Positions 8,739 to 20,108 of a stretch of 35,669 nucleotides of DNA are shown piece after piece. A program made the translations under genes and the position numbers. Position 1 is the first letter of the stretch. Every line of letters begins with the position of its first letter. This stretch comes from Bacteroidota bacterium (GTDB taxonomy: Bacteria; Bacteroidota; Bacteroidia; Sphingobacteriales; Sphingobacteriaceae). The DNA is taken from NCBI GenBank assembly GCA_013288685.1, contig JABDBM010000039.1, positions 1 to 35,669 of the forward strand, written 5' to 3'. The notes under the pieces were generated by a model. That model ran no database searches. It saw only the letters and a list, made by a program, of their open reading frames with translations, and was not told where the DNA came from.

Positions 8739-10297
8739 GAAACGAATCCAGATATCTGCTGCTTATAACCATATTACTGGCAATTTACTACCTGATATGT
8801 GGTTACTATTTAAACAGGCTGGGCTATATGAGCCAGGAAGCAATTTTTTATATCGAAAAATCAAAAATAATTCTGGATGGACTCGGCAACAGGCTAAAGG
8901 TGATGGGCTTAACCGCGCCGATACTGCCGTTTTATACTTCGTTTGTATTTTCCGGCCTTTCTATAATCCCTATCCCGGCCCCGGTAATAGCATCTGCTAT
9001 TTTTACGGCTGTATTATTTTACATTATGGGCAGTATGCTGCTTGCCCGCATTAACGATTCCTTTTATCTGCTATTGTTAGTTGTAATTTTCGCAGTACAT
9101 CCTGGCATCATATACGCTGCAACCTCCGGGAAATCGATATCAATGGTGCTGCTGTTCTTCTTCCTCTTCTTTTTTAACCTGTTAAAATTTTACCGGTCGA
9201 ACACCACGTTCCACGTATCCATATCCAGTATCTGTTTGGTTATACTTATATTTTGCGACTATAAGTTTATCTGGCTTACGCTGTTCTTTATCCCGCTGGT
9301 ATTATCCATCACTATACAAAGTTTAAACCTGGGCGAGCAGGAGTCCATATTCAGGCTGTTTCTTAGCTTCAATAACCCCTCATTGCGGCGTAAGCTCATT
9401 AACAAAACGTTTGCGTTGTACATCATCTTGTTTATATTACCGCTGTCATGCGTTGTATGTTACAAGTTGCTCAACTTAACCCACGCCAACGACTTAAACT
9501 ATTTCAACGAAAGCCCCTATGCCAGCTGGACGGTTTTGGCAGATAAACTAAGCTTCGATCAATTGTCAACCAGTACCGTTTATCAATTACCCGAAACTTC
9601 TGTATTAATATCTGCAAGGTTTATTATTTATTGCCCGCTTATATTGGTTGCTCTTTATTTATTCAGAGATAGCACCTATCAAATTTTAACATTGCTTACG
9701 CCATTTGCCTTTGTTGAGTTTTTGCACATCAAATACGAAAAGGTGTTTTTAGCCCACGAATATTACCTGATGTTTATTGTGCTATCGTTATTGTGTATTT
9801 TCTACAAGGCACAAACCGTACGCAACAAAAACGCATTAAAAATATTTGTTGGCCTTATTGCGCTTATACAATTATATACCGGGTATATTTATTTGGAAAA
9901 TTCATCTATTGGCGAAGAACGGAAGTTTATTACCACGTTTTTTAAACGTGAACCAGATGCCCGTCAGAACGAAAATCTTGAGTTGGCCAGCTATTTAAAT
10001 CATTTACCCAAAAATACCCGCATTCTGATAGACGACGCCATTGCGTTCCCAATAGTAGCTTTTACCGACGATGTTAAGAAGCTGACTTTGCCGTATCAAA
10101 CCGCTTTTTTAACTTCTATTGAAGCACCCGACAAATACGAAGACTACATACTGCTGGCTACCGACCGGAATACAGAGACAGGTTTTACCCAACTTAATAA
10201 CAAATATGTACCTGTTATAAAAAAAGCAAACAGCACTCTTAAACTCCGCCGGGTTTTTGAAACTACTGACTGGATTTTGTACAAGATCGGGAGTTAA
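8735..10297 (+). CDS. Polytopic membrane protein of the polysaccharide locus
   Basis: This 520-aa protein has roughly ten to eleven transmembrane helices in the first 390 residues, starting with LLLITILLAIYYLICGYYL. A soluble alpha/beta-looking C-terminal domain of about 125 residues follows. The ATG overlaps the stop codon of the GT2 gene (ATGA), which indicates translational coupling. An acidic residue in the first extracytoplasmic loop and the multi-helix layout recall GT-C glycosyltransferases (ArnT/PMT-like), but I do not see a decisive motif, so function is unknown. Possible roles are modification or export of the polymer made by the upstream synthase. A word-repeat containing a palindrome follows the stop codon. 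Confidence 0.85.
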   Translation: MRNESRYLLLITILLAIYYLICGYYLNRLGYMSQEAIFYIEKSKIILDGLGNRLKVMGLTAPILPFYTSFVFSGLSIIPIPAPVIASAIFTAVLFYIMGSMLLARINDSFYLLLLVVIFAVHPGIIYAATSGKSISMVLLFFFLFFFNLLKFYRSNTTFHVSISSICLVILIFCDYKFIWLTLFFIPLVLSITIQSLNLGEQESIFRLFLSFNNPSLRRKLINKTFALYIILFILPLSCVVCYKLLNLTHANDLNYFNESPYASWTVLADKLSFDQLSTSTVYQLPETSVLISARFIIYCPLILVALYLFRDSTYQILTLLTPFAFVEFLHIKYEKVFLAHEYYLMFIVLSLLCIFYKAQTVRNKNALKIFVGLIALIQLYTGYIYLENSSIGEERKFITTFFKREPDARQNENLELASYLNHLPKNTRILIDDAIAFPIVAFTDDVKKLTLPYQTAFLTSIEAPDKYEDYILLATDRNTETGFTQLNNKYVPVIKKANSTLKLRRVFETTDWILYKIGS

Positions 10298-10303
10298 TTA
10301 TAA

Positions 10304-10354
10304 CGGCAGTCCGGAGTCCCGATAATTATCGGGGCAGTAAAGTCCGAAGGTCAG
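10304..10354. repeat. Word-repeat containing a CCCGATAATTATCGGG palindrome
   Basis: Words of the GCAGTCCGGAGTC / AAGTCCGAAGGTCAGT type flank a perfect 16-bp palindrome CCCGATAATTATCGGG at 10318-10333. The palindrome is a variant of the CCCGATAGCTATCGGG found at 12322-12339 and 22921-22938. It lies between two convergent genes. Confidence 0.7.
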
Positions 10355-10412
10355 TAAAAAAGCTTCATTGAGCTAAATTTAGGGTTTGGGGTTTAGGCGC
10401 CACCATCCTGCT

Positions 10413-10940
10413 TCAAAACCTGTAAGCTAACCGCAAACTGGTTTGATTCAAGACCGATTCGCCGCTTAGCCACCCTTCAAACCGAAACCCGGCTTCAGCG
10501 CCAAAGGCAAAAGTGTATCCCAGGCCAGGTGCATAGGCAAAATAAGTGTGGCTGGCCTCGTCGTTGTATTTTTGAGTGGCGAATGTAATTCCAGATTGCA
10601 TTTCAACAAAAAGTCCGTCAATAGCGTAGTATTTTATTCCCGCCTTAAACGGTAAATAACCGTACGATGCCGGTACAACAGAATTAAAGTTGCGGCTATT
10701 ATTCAAAAATGAATTGTAACCGCCCGAAAGCACAAACCAGGTATGTTGCGCAACAGGCAGTTCATATTTTAACGAAAATCCTAATATGACCTTGATATCG
10801 CCTGGGTACGCCGGCAAACCGGCCTCAACGCCAATATTAAATTTGCCACTTTCTTTTGTTGATGAGTTGGATGTGATTTGAGCAAAACTATTCAGACCAA
10901 ATGTGATACAAACCCCTGTTACTAATAAGCACATTTTCAT
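10413..10940 (-). CDS. Small outer-membrane beta-barrel protein
   Basis: This 175-aa protein has a signal peptide (MKMCLLVTGVCITFGLNSFA) followed by alternating aromatic and glycine-rich strands (for example FVLSGGYNSF and FRFEGWLSG). It ends in LRLAYRF, the terminal-aromatic signature of outer-membrane barrels recognised by the Bam machinery. The length suggests an eight-stranded barrel of the OmpX/OMP_b-brl type. No ligand can be predicted. It lies 73 bp downstream of the OmpA-domain gene on the same strand, so the two may be cotranscribed. No Shine-Dalgarno or strong promoter is visible. Confidence 0.82.
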   Translation of the reverse strand: MKMCLLVTGVCITFGLNSFAQITSNSSTKESGKFNIGVEAGLPAYPGDIKVILGFSLKYELPVAQHTWFVLSGGYNSFLNNSRNFNSVVPASYGYLPFKAGIKYYAIDGLFVEMQSGITFATQKYNDEASHTYFAYAPGLGYTFAFGAEAGFRFEGWLSGESVLNQTSLRLAYRF

Positions 10941-11013
10941 GGTGAAAAGATTTATATGAATAATGGGGGTATTGTGATATAAATTTAATTTTAATTAGAT
11001 AATTTAAAACTCC

Positions 11014-11928
11014 TTACTTAGCCAGCAAAACAATTACAACGCGCCGGTTTTGATTCTGATCTTCGGCACTTAACTCTGGAAAAACCTTTGGTTCTTTACT
11101 TGCCAAACCTTTATAGCGCAATCTTTCAGCCTTTATTCCTTCGTCTATGAGGTAATCATAAATAAACTTCGCCCTATTTATTGATAAAGTATTTTTGTGG
11201 GTATCAAAATCCAATCCATCCCGGCCATCTGTTTCGCAACAAATATGCCCCTGGATCTCTATTTTAACATTGGGATTCTCTTTTAGGCAATTCTTTAAAG
11301 CCACCATATAGGGAATAGCTATTTGCCGCAAAAAATGCCTGCCGGGTTGAAAGGTGAATTCTTTAAAACTCACACTGTCGCCAATCTTAAGTTTTGGCAA
11401 ATCGCTTATCCGGTTGTATACGCTATCGTCTTTAATTTTAATATTAACGGATGGCGGCTGGCTTGAAAGCATTTTGCCAATTTTATCTTCGGGTATTGTC
11501 CTTACAGGTATTTTAGCCGGACTAATCGCCTTCTGAGCTTTTGACACAATAATATCAACCCGGCGGTGAAACGGTTCGCCCAAAGGCGAAAGGTTTTTTG
11601 TGCTTGCATCAAGTTGTCCTTTACCATTGGCAACTATCTTTATATTCTTGCTGTGCAGACTTAACAAATATTTTTTCACCTCTTCGGCCCGCACTTTTGA
11701 TAAACTATCGTTAGAATCTCTTTTCCACAGGTAATCCGCGAAACCGTATATACGCACTGTCATCGTATCGGTTAACGAACGGTTAAGCGAGTCGAGCGTA
11801 GCTTTATGATGAGCAGTTAAGGCTGTTTGGTTGATATTATAAAACAGCCTTACCGTATCTATAGGGGATGCTTGTGCGGGTAAAACCTTCAGAAAAATAA
11901 ATACGCAAAGCAATAGTTTATAATTCAT
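11014..11928 (-). CDS. Secreted protein with two OmpA-like peptidoglycan-binding domains
   Basis: This 304-aa protein starts with a signal peptide (MNYKLLLCVFIFLKVLPAQA). Residues about 25-135 form a first OmpA_C-like domain, with FYNINQTAL, the NDSLSKVRAEEVKKYL helix and a terminal HRRVDIIV. Residues about 185-304 form a second, more typical one, with IEIQGHICC, TLSINRAKFIYDYL, RYKGLASKEP and NRRVVIVLL. There is no beta-barrel and no lipobox, so it is probably a periplasmic peptidoglycan-binding protein built only from a domain pair. The first domain is more diverged. It may be cotranscribed with the small barrel gene downstream, which would pair a barrel with a cell-wall anchor. Confidence 0.85.
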   Translation of the reverse strand: MNYKLLLCVFIFLKVLPAQASPIDTVRLFYNINQTALTAHHKATLDSLNRSLTDTMTVRIYGFADYLWKRDSNDSLSKVRAEEVKKYLLSLHSKNIKIVANGKGQLDASTKNLSPLGEPFHRRVDIIVSKAQKAISPAKIPVRTIPEDKIGKMLSSQPPSVNIKIKDDSVYNRISDLPKLKIGDSVSFKEFTFQPGRHFLRQIAIPYMVALKNCLKENPNVKIEIQGHICCETDGRDGLDFDTHKNTLSINRAKFIYDYLIDEGIKAERLRYKGLASKEPKVFPELSAEDQNQNRRVVIVLLAK

Positions 11929-12073
11929 TTGTTTAGTGGTTTGGCTGACAATAGCGGTTTCAACAATAATGCGAGGGCATTTTTTGTATAAGTTTATTTG
12001 CGGTAATATAGTAAGGATGAGAGAGATTTGGAAATAAAAAATAACGCGGAAAGAGAACTAGTATAAACACAAA

Positions 12074-12103
12074 AACCCCTTAGTTCAAATGAACTAAGGG
12101 GTT
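12074..12103 (-). terminator. Final terminator of the rRNA operon region
   Basis: A perfect 14-bp inverted repeat (arms AACCCCTTAGTTCA and its complement, 2-nt spacer) is followed on the minus strand by TTTTTGTG. It lies just past the second 5S-derived unit and is the strongest intrinsic terminator in the window. Confidence 0.85.
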
Positions 12104-12128
12104 ACAATACACCATTTAAGGTAATAAG

Positions 12129-12210
12129 ATTTGGCACCGACCTACTCTCCCCTCCGTCTTTCAGCCGGACATTACCATCGGCTCCGGCGGGCTTATCCGC
12201 CTCATGGCGG
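12129..12210 (-). pseudogene. 5S-derived chimeric unit, distal copy
   Basis: The minus strand reads a hairpin (GATCCGCC-ATGA-GGCGGAT), then 5S-like AAGCCCGCCGGAGCCGATGG, then a second hairpin (TCCGGCT-GAA-AGACGGA), then the 5S 3' end (GGGAGAGTAGGTCGGTGCC). The first roughly 45 nt of 5S are absent, and two internal 5S segments are replaced by unrelated hairpins. It is therefore not a simple truncation. It lies downstream of the intact 5S and a near-identical middle copy and has its own terminator (12074-12103). It could be a decaying duplicate or a structured RNA. Confidence 0.8.
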
Positions 12211-12240
12211 ATCTGAATAAAAAGAGCCATAAAACAAGAA

Positions 12241-12267
12241 AACCCATGAACAAATGTTCACGGGTTT
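12241..12267 (-). terminator. Terminator after the middle 5S-derived unit
   Basis: The hairpin pairs AACCCATGAAC with GTTCACGGGTT (one wobble) around a short loop and is followed on the minus strand by TTTTCTTGTTTT. It is a near copy of the terminator at 12401-12427. Confidence 0.75.
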
Positions 12268-12274
12268 CTTTAAG

Positions 12275-12374
12275 ATTTGGCACCGACCTACTCTCCCATC
12301 CGTCTTTCAGCCGGACATTACCCCCGATAGCTATCGGGGCGGCTCCGGCGGGCTTATCCGCCTTATGGCGGATC
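12275..12374 (-). pseudogene. 5S-derived chimeric unit, middle copy with palindrome gain
   Basis: The architecture is the same as in the distal copy (two foreign hairpins around 5S middle and 3' segments), with one difference. Where the distal copy and the intact 5S read TACCATCGGCTC on the plus strand, this copy carries CCCCGATAGCTATCGGGG (12322-12339), a net gain of about 15 bp. The repeat period to the intact 5S is exactly 160 bp, measured between the TAAGATTTGG sequences at 12271 and 12431. Confidence 0.8.
12322..12339. repeat. CCCCGATAGCTATCGGGG palindrome
   Basis: This perfect 18-bp palindrome lies inside the middle 5S-derived unit. The same core occurs at 22921-22938, and a variant with an AATT centre at 10318-10333. 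Confidence 0.95.
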
Positions 12375-12400
12375 ATAATAAAAAGGCCGTAAAACAAGAA

Positions 12401-12427
12401 AACCCATGAACGATTGTTCACGGGTTT
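12401..12427 (-). terminator. Terminator directly after 5S rRNA
   Basis: An 11-bp stem (AACCCATGAAC with GTTCACGGGTT, one wobble), followed on the minus strand by TTTTCTTGTTTT, lies a few bases beyond the 5S 3' end. Confidence 0.8.
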
Positions 12428-12435
12428 CTTTAAGA

Positions 12436-12545
<110 letters not shown>

Positions 12546-12557
12546 AATATTTTTATA

Positions 12558-12768
12558 GTTGAGGCGAAAGCTAAAAGCTCAAAGGCGAAAGGTTTTTACT
12601 TTCGGTCTTTACTGACTTTTCCGACTTTCCGACTTCAACTTAAACATAATTGAAAGAAGTAAGTAGATTGAGAAAACAACAATATTAGTTTTTGTTGTGA
12701 TTAGAAGTTGGAGTTTACTGATTAGTTACCTAATCTCTGTGCTCTTATCTCTAATCACTTTAATTACC
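12558..12768. repeat. Word-repeat hairpins in the 23S-5S spacer
   Basis: Two separate elements occupy the spacer. The first pairs GTTGAGGCGAAAG (12558-12570) imperfectly with CTTTCCGACTTCAAC (12625-12639). The second pairs GTGATTAGA (12697-12705) with TCTAATCAC (12750-12758), with further GATTAGTT and CTAATCTC words between them. They may help process the transcript between 23S and 5S. Confidence 0.6.
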
Positions 12769-12772
12769 TGCT

Positions 12773-15649
<2,877 letters not shown>

Positions 15650-15916
15650 CTACTATATCGCCTTTTGCTCGATATGTATGCTTTTTGATTCTTGCTGTAT
15701 CTTTTGATACAAGAATTTCAGATTCATGAGCCAGGACCGAAGTCTTGTTTCTTGTCTCTTGGTTTCTTGTCTCTTCAGAGTCACAGCAGTCCTCTATACT
15801 GTTGTCTTCTCTTTCAATTTACTTCTTCCAATATGTCAAAGAACTTTTACCCCGGTCTTCCGTTGCGGATCGCCTTTTTCATTATCCATCTCTTGTTAGA
15901 GTTATGGTGGGTATCG
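15650..15916 (-). other. Spacer between tRNA-Ala and 23S
   Basis: No gene is visible. It holds a hairpin at about 15690-15717 (TTCTTG-CTG-TATC against GATACAAGAA, arms differing by a 3-nt insertion) and repeated CTTGTTTCTTGTCTCTTGG-like words at 15745-15778. Both are probably part of the 23S processing stalk. Confidence 0.6.
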
Positions 15917-15990
15917 TGGAGAATAACGGATTCGAACCGTTGACCCCCTGCGTGCAAGGCAGGTGCTCTAGCCAGCTGAGCTAATCCCCC
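15917..15990 (-). tRNA. tRNA-Ala (anticodon TGC)
   Basis: The 74-nt cloverleaf on the minus strand starts GGGGGATTAGCTCAG. The acceptor stem GGGGGAT/ATTCTCC contains G-U pairs. The anticodon loop is CTTGCAC within CCTGC/GCAGG, and the T arm has GGTTCGAATCC. CCA is not encoded. Confidence 0.95.
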
Positions 15991-16003
15991 TTCAAGATGA
16001 GTG

Positions 16004-16065
16004 TTTTAGTAGTAGTTTTTAGTGGCAGTTCTTTTACTGCTACTTTCTACTCCCTACTGCCACTC
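16004..16065. repeat. Word-repeat hairpin between the two tRNAs
   Basis: AGTAGTAG/AGTGGCAGT words face ACTGCTACT/ACTGCCACT words across a short loop (TCTTTT). This makes several alternative stems in the tRNA-Ile to tRNA-Ala spacer. Confidence 0.65.
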
Positions 16066-16071
16066 CTTATG

Positions 16072-16146
16072 TAGTCCCGAGCAGATTTGAACTGCTGACC
16101 CCTACATTATCAGTGTAGTGCTCTAACCAAGCTGAGCTACAGGACT
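16072..16146 (-). tRNA. tRNA-Ile (anticodon GAT)
   Basis: The 75-nt cloverleaf on the minus strand starts AGTCCTGTAGCTCAG. The acceptor stem is AGTCCTG/CGGGACT, the anticodon loop is CTGATAA within CTACA/TGTAG, and the T arm is CAGTTCAAATCTG. CCA is not encoded. Ile followed by Ala between 16S and 23S is the usual arrangement. Confidence 0.95.
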
Positions 16147-16373
16147 ATGCGATTTTAGATTTTAGATTTACGATTTCAGATTTAGTTAATCGTAATTCGT
16201 AAATCGTAAATCGTAATTTCTTACAATCTCGTTTCCTCAGATGATTAAAGCCACCTTTTGGCTTCATCTTTTGGGTTTTCCTTTTGTCTTTTTGTTGTAA
16301 TATAAGAAAATGGTCATGCAGCTAACAGCTTTTGCTGTTATGTCTTTTGAGAGAGAGTCTCGGATACTGCTCC
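16147..16373 (-). other. Spacer between 16S and tRNA-Ile with word-repeat hairpin
   Basis: At about 16150-16220, GATTTTAGATTTACGATTTC-type words on one side face AATCGTAATTCGTAAATCG-type words on the other, forming a long imperfect hairpin. A second perfect stem TAACAGC/GCTGTTA lies at 16322-16341. No gene is present. Confidence 0.65.
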
Positions 16374-17897
<1,524 letters not shown>

Positions 17898-18201
17898 AAA
17901 ATGTGTTTGTTTGCTCACTGACCCTATTATTAATAATAGAATCTGTAAAATAAATTATTCTTTTTACAGTATCCTTCTCTCTTTTTGTTTCATAACCGCT
18001 TTGTCTTGCGACTCCGCTGTTACGCTACATGATTTTCCATCTCTTATAAGAACTTTGCGCTTCCCTGTCTCAGTTCAGCTTATTATATTTCGGCTATTTT
18101 ATTCGCCTCAATTTTCAATTTTACAAACCAGAAATCGCTCCTGGTTTTTTGTTTTTTTGTCCCGCTTCTTTTTCTTCTTTTTCTTTCTCTCTTGCGGGCT
18201 G
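17898..18201 (-). other. rRNA operon leader
   Basis: This 300-nt leader lies between the nearest promoter and 16S. It starts purine-rich on the minus strand (long GA/AAG runs at 18150-18195). It contains a small CCAG/CTGG stem and a hairpin CTGTAAAA/TTTTACAG (about 17943-17969) close to the 16S 5' end. No ORF in it is credible. Confidence 0.6.
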
Positions 18202-18231
18202 CAAAGGTAACAACCTTTTTGTATTTTGCAA
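18202..18231 (-). promoter_or_regulatory. rRNA promoter P1 (proximal)
   Basis: Minus strand: TTG at 18229-18231, 19-bp spacer, TACCTTTG at 18202-18209. It continues into GCAGCCCGCAA, which forms a GC-rich discriminator/start region, and an AAAAATAAAG tract lies upstream of the TTG. It shares an 18-bp identical core, TACCTTTGCAGCCCGCAA, with P2 and P3. Confidence 0.85.
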
Positions 18232-18303
18232 ACTTTATTTTTTATTTATTTTGTTTGCTTTTTCCCGCTTTCACGCTCTCTTTTCTTCCTCGTTTGCGGG
18301 CTG

Positions 18304-18334
18304 CAAAGGTACATTCTTTTTGGCTCCCTGTCAA
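18304..18334 (-). promoter_or_regulatory. rRNA promoter P2 (middle)
   Basis: Minus strand: TTG at 18332-18334, 20-bp spacer, TACCTTTG at 18304-18311, and the same GCAGCCCGCAA start region and AAAAATAAAG upstream tract. It lies 102 bp upstream of P1. Confidence 0.85.
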
Positions 18335-18416
18335 GCTTTATTTTTGCTTTTCTTTTGCCTTTTCCCCTGTATCCTCCTGCATTTCAATGAACTTCCGCTT
18401 CCTTATTTGCGGGCTG

Positions 18417-18446
18417 CAAAGGTACCAACTTTTCCCATTCCTCCAA
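18417..18446 (-). promoter_or_regulatory. rRNA promoter P3 (distal)
   Basis: Minus strand: TTG at 18444-18446, 19-bp spacer, TACCTTTG at 18417-18424, and the same GCAGCCCGCAA start region. It lies 113 bp upstream of P2. Confidence 0.85.
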
Positions 18447-19137
18447 ATTGTTTCTATGCTTTTTGTACGGCGTCTCCTTAACACTTTGATTTACTGCGCG
18501 AAAAAGTTTAATGGGCTCTGTTTGCCCACAACGGTCACTCCCCTTTAAGCGTGCCCATATCACTGTTTTATAGCTATCAAGCCGCTTTACTAATGAAAAT
18601 AGTCTTTATAATAAATACTGCTTCTATCGCCGAAAGGCTAAGAAAAGCCAGCCATTGCCTTATAACGTATACAAACGATAGCCGAAAGGCATAGCCCACG
18701 ATGCATCCTTCGTAAAGTTTTCTCGCTGCGCGCGAAATGACATAGTGGTGAGTAGTGTCGATGTAGTTAAAGGAAGGTCCCTATACTATTATATACGCAT
18801 CACGAATAAAATGGCTGGCCTCGGTATAAGAAGCGCCGGATGCTTTTTACACAGTATATATAGTATGCCCTTATTTGTTTTCTACACCTTATATATATGG
18901 AATACCTTTATAAAAAAAATGGCGTTATTATACCATATAAGCATACCTTATATAATAGATATCATTACAGGACTAAATAGCGGGCAATTGATCGTACGAT
19001 GCGCGATAATCTATAAAAACCAACAATCATTGTTCAAGCGCCTAATTGGTGTTAAAAGATGTTAAATAGCGCCTATATATATATAGCCTACCAAGCAACG
19101 TTATATATTAGCCGAAAAATCGACGTAAAATAAATAA
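18447..19137. other. Gene-free region between the rRNA promoters and bamD
   Basis: I see no convincing gene. The ORF at 18745-19065 has skewed composition and no recognisable domain. The stretch 18775-19110 is unusually dense in TA steps, with repeated TATATA, CTTATATATATGG and CCTATATATATATAGCC-like tracts. Two copies of GCCGAAAGGC lie near 18630 and 18680. A single MITE-like arm lies at 18712-18743. Confidence 0.5.
18712..18743 (-). repeat. Solo arm of the MITE-like repeat family
   Basis: Read on the minus strand, this begins ATGTCATTTCG, continues CGCAGCGAGAAAACTTTAC, and matches the left end of the element at 31989-32102 with only a few differences. No complementary second arm is found within 150 bp, so it is a solo or decayed copy. 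Confidence 0.7.
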
Positions 19138-19167
19138 TTGACTGATTTATATTATTCCCTATCTTTG
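19138..19167 (+). promoter_or_regulatory. bamD promoter
   Basis: TTG at 19138-19140, 19-bp spacer and TATCTTTG at 19160-19167 form a full match to the Bacteroidota promoter consensus. The -7 element ends only 4 bp before the bamD ATG, so the expected transcript start falls at or very near the start codon. Confidence 0.85.
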
Positions 19168-19171
19168 CAAA

Positions 19172-20101
19172 ATGTTTAAAAAACAACTAACGTTATTAGC
19201 CTGTGTGTTTGCTATTTTAATTATTACACTGGGCAGTTGTAAAAGTAAATACGAAAAACTCCGTACCAGTAACGATAATGCCAAAAAATACGCTGAAGCG
19301 CTTAAACTGTACAACAAAAAAGAGTATTCGAAAGCTTTAGGACTTTTTGACGATCTGATTACCCGCTATCGCGGCTACGCCGAAGCTGAATTGATGTTTT
19401 ATGATTATGCTTATACAAACTACAAGCTAAAAGATTATACTTCGGCGAGATATCATTTTAAAAACTTTGCGGATACTTATCCATCAAGTGCCAAAGCCGA
19501 AGAATGCCGGTTTATGGCTGCATATTGCTACTATCTTGATTCGCCGATCTTTTCGCTCGATCAGGATAACACCAATAAGGCTATTGAATCGTTACAGCTA
19601 TTCATTAACTTGTACCCAAAAAGCGACCGTGTTGCCGAGGCCAGCAAACTGATACAAAACCTACGCGATAAACTGGAAGAAAAATCGTACGCTAACTCGA
19701 AACTGTATTTAACTATTGGCGACTACCAGGCGGCAGTTATTGCATTTGGCAATACCCTGCGCGATTACCCGGATACTAAATATGCCGAAGAGCTGGAGTA
19801 TTTAACCATAAAAGCACAGTACCTATATTCGGAACATAGTAGTCCGTTTAAACAGGAAGAGCGTTATAACCTTACCATAAACTATGCGCAACAGTTTATT
19901 GATAAGTATCCTAAAAGTAAATACCTTGCAGACGCAACCGGTTATATAAAAGATAGCAAACAGGATATTATAAAAGCCAAAACTGAATTAGCAGATGCTT
20001 TTGGTAACCCTAAAGCTATAGAAAAACTGGCTAAAAAGGATACAACAAAAACACAGCCCTCATCAGAAAAGGGCAATGACAATAAAAAAATTCCAAATTA
20101 A
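19172..20101 (+). CDS. bamD: Outer-membrane assembly lipoprotein BamD
   Basis: This 309-aa protein starts with a lipoprotein signal (MFKKQLTLLACVFAILIITL, lipobox LGSC with lipidated cysteine 23). Five TPR-like repeats follow, for example AEALKLYNKKEYSKALGLFD, ARYHFKNFADTYPSSAKAEE and AVIAFGNTLRDYPDTKYAEE. This is the BamD layout: an outer-membrane lipoprotein that works with BamA to insert beta-barrel proteins. A polar, lysine-rich tail ends the protein. The lipoprotein signal fixes the start at 19172, although the promoter leaves almost no leader. rpoZ begins 7 bp after the stop codon, so bamD, rpoZ, coaBC and the DUF4835 gene may form one unit interrupted by a terminator-like hairpin at 20485. 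Confidence 0.93.
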   Translation: MFKKQLTLLACVFAILIITLGSCKSKYEKLRTSNDNAKKYAEALKLYNKKEYSKALGLFDDLITRYRGYAEAELMFYDYAYTNYKLKDYTSARYHFKNFADTYPSSAKAEECRFMAAYCYYLDSPIFSLDQDNTNKAIESLQLFINLYPKSDRVAEASKLIQNLRDKLEEKSYANSKLYLTIGDYQAAVIAFGNTLRDYPDTKYAEELEYLTIKAQYLYSEHSSPFKQEERYNLTINYAQQFIDKYPKSKYLADATGYIKDSKQDIIKAKTELADAFGNPKAIEKLAKKDTTKTQPSSEKGNDNKKIPN

Positions 20102-20108
20102 AATTGAT

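Noticed and set aside
18745..19065. A 106-aa ORF upstream of bamD
   Set aside because: It is Ile/Tyr-rich because of TATATA tracts, has no domain, and its codon use is unlike the neighbours.
20076..20108. An 11-residue N-terminal extension of RpoZ
   Set aside because: It overlaps the end of bamD and is not part of the family. The ATG at 20109 gives the expected N-terminus.
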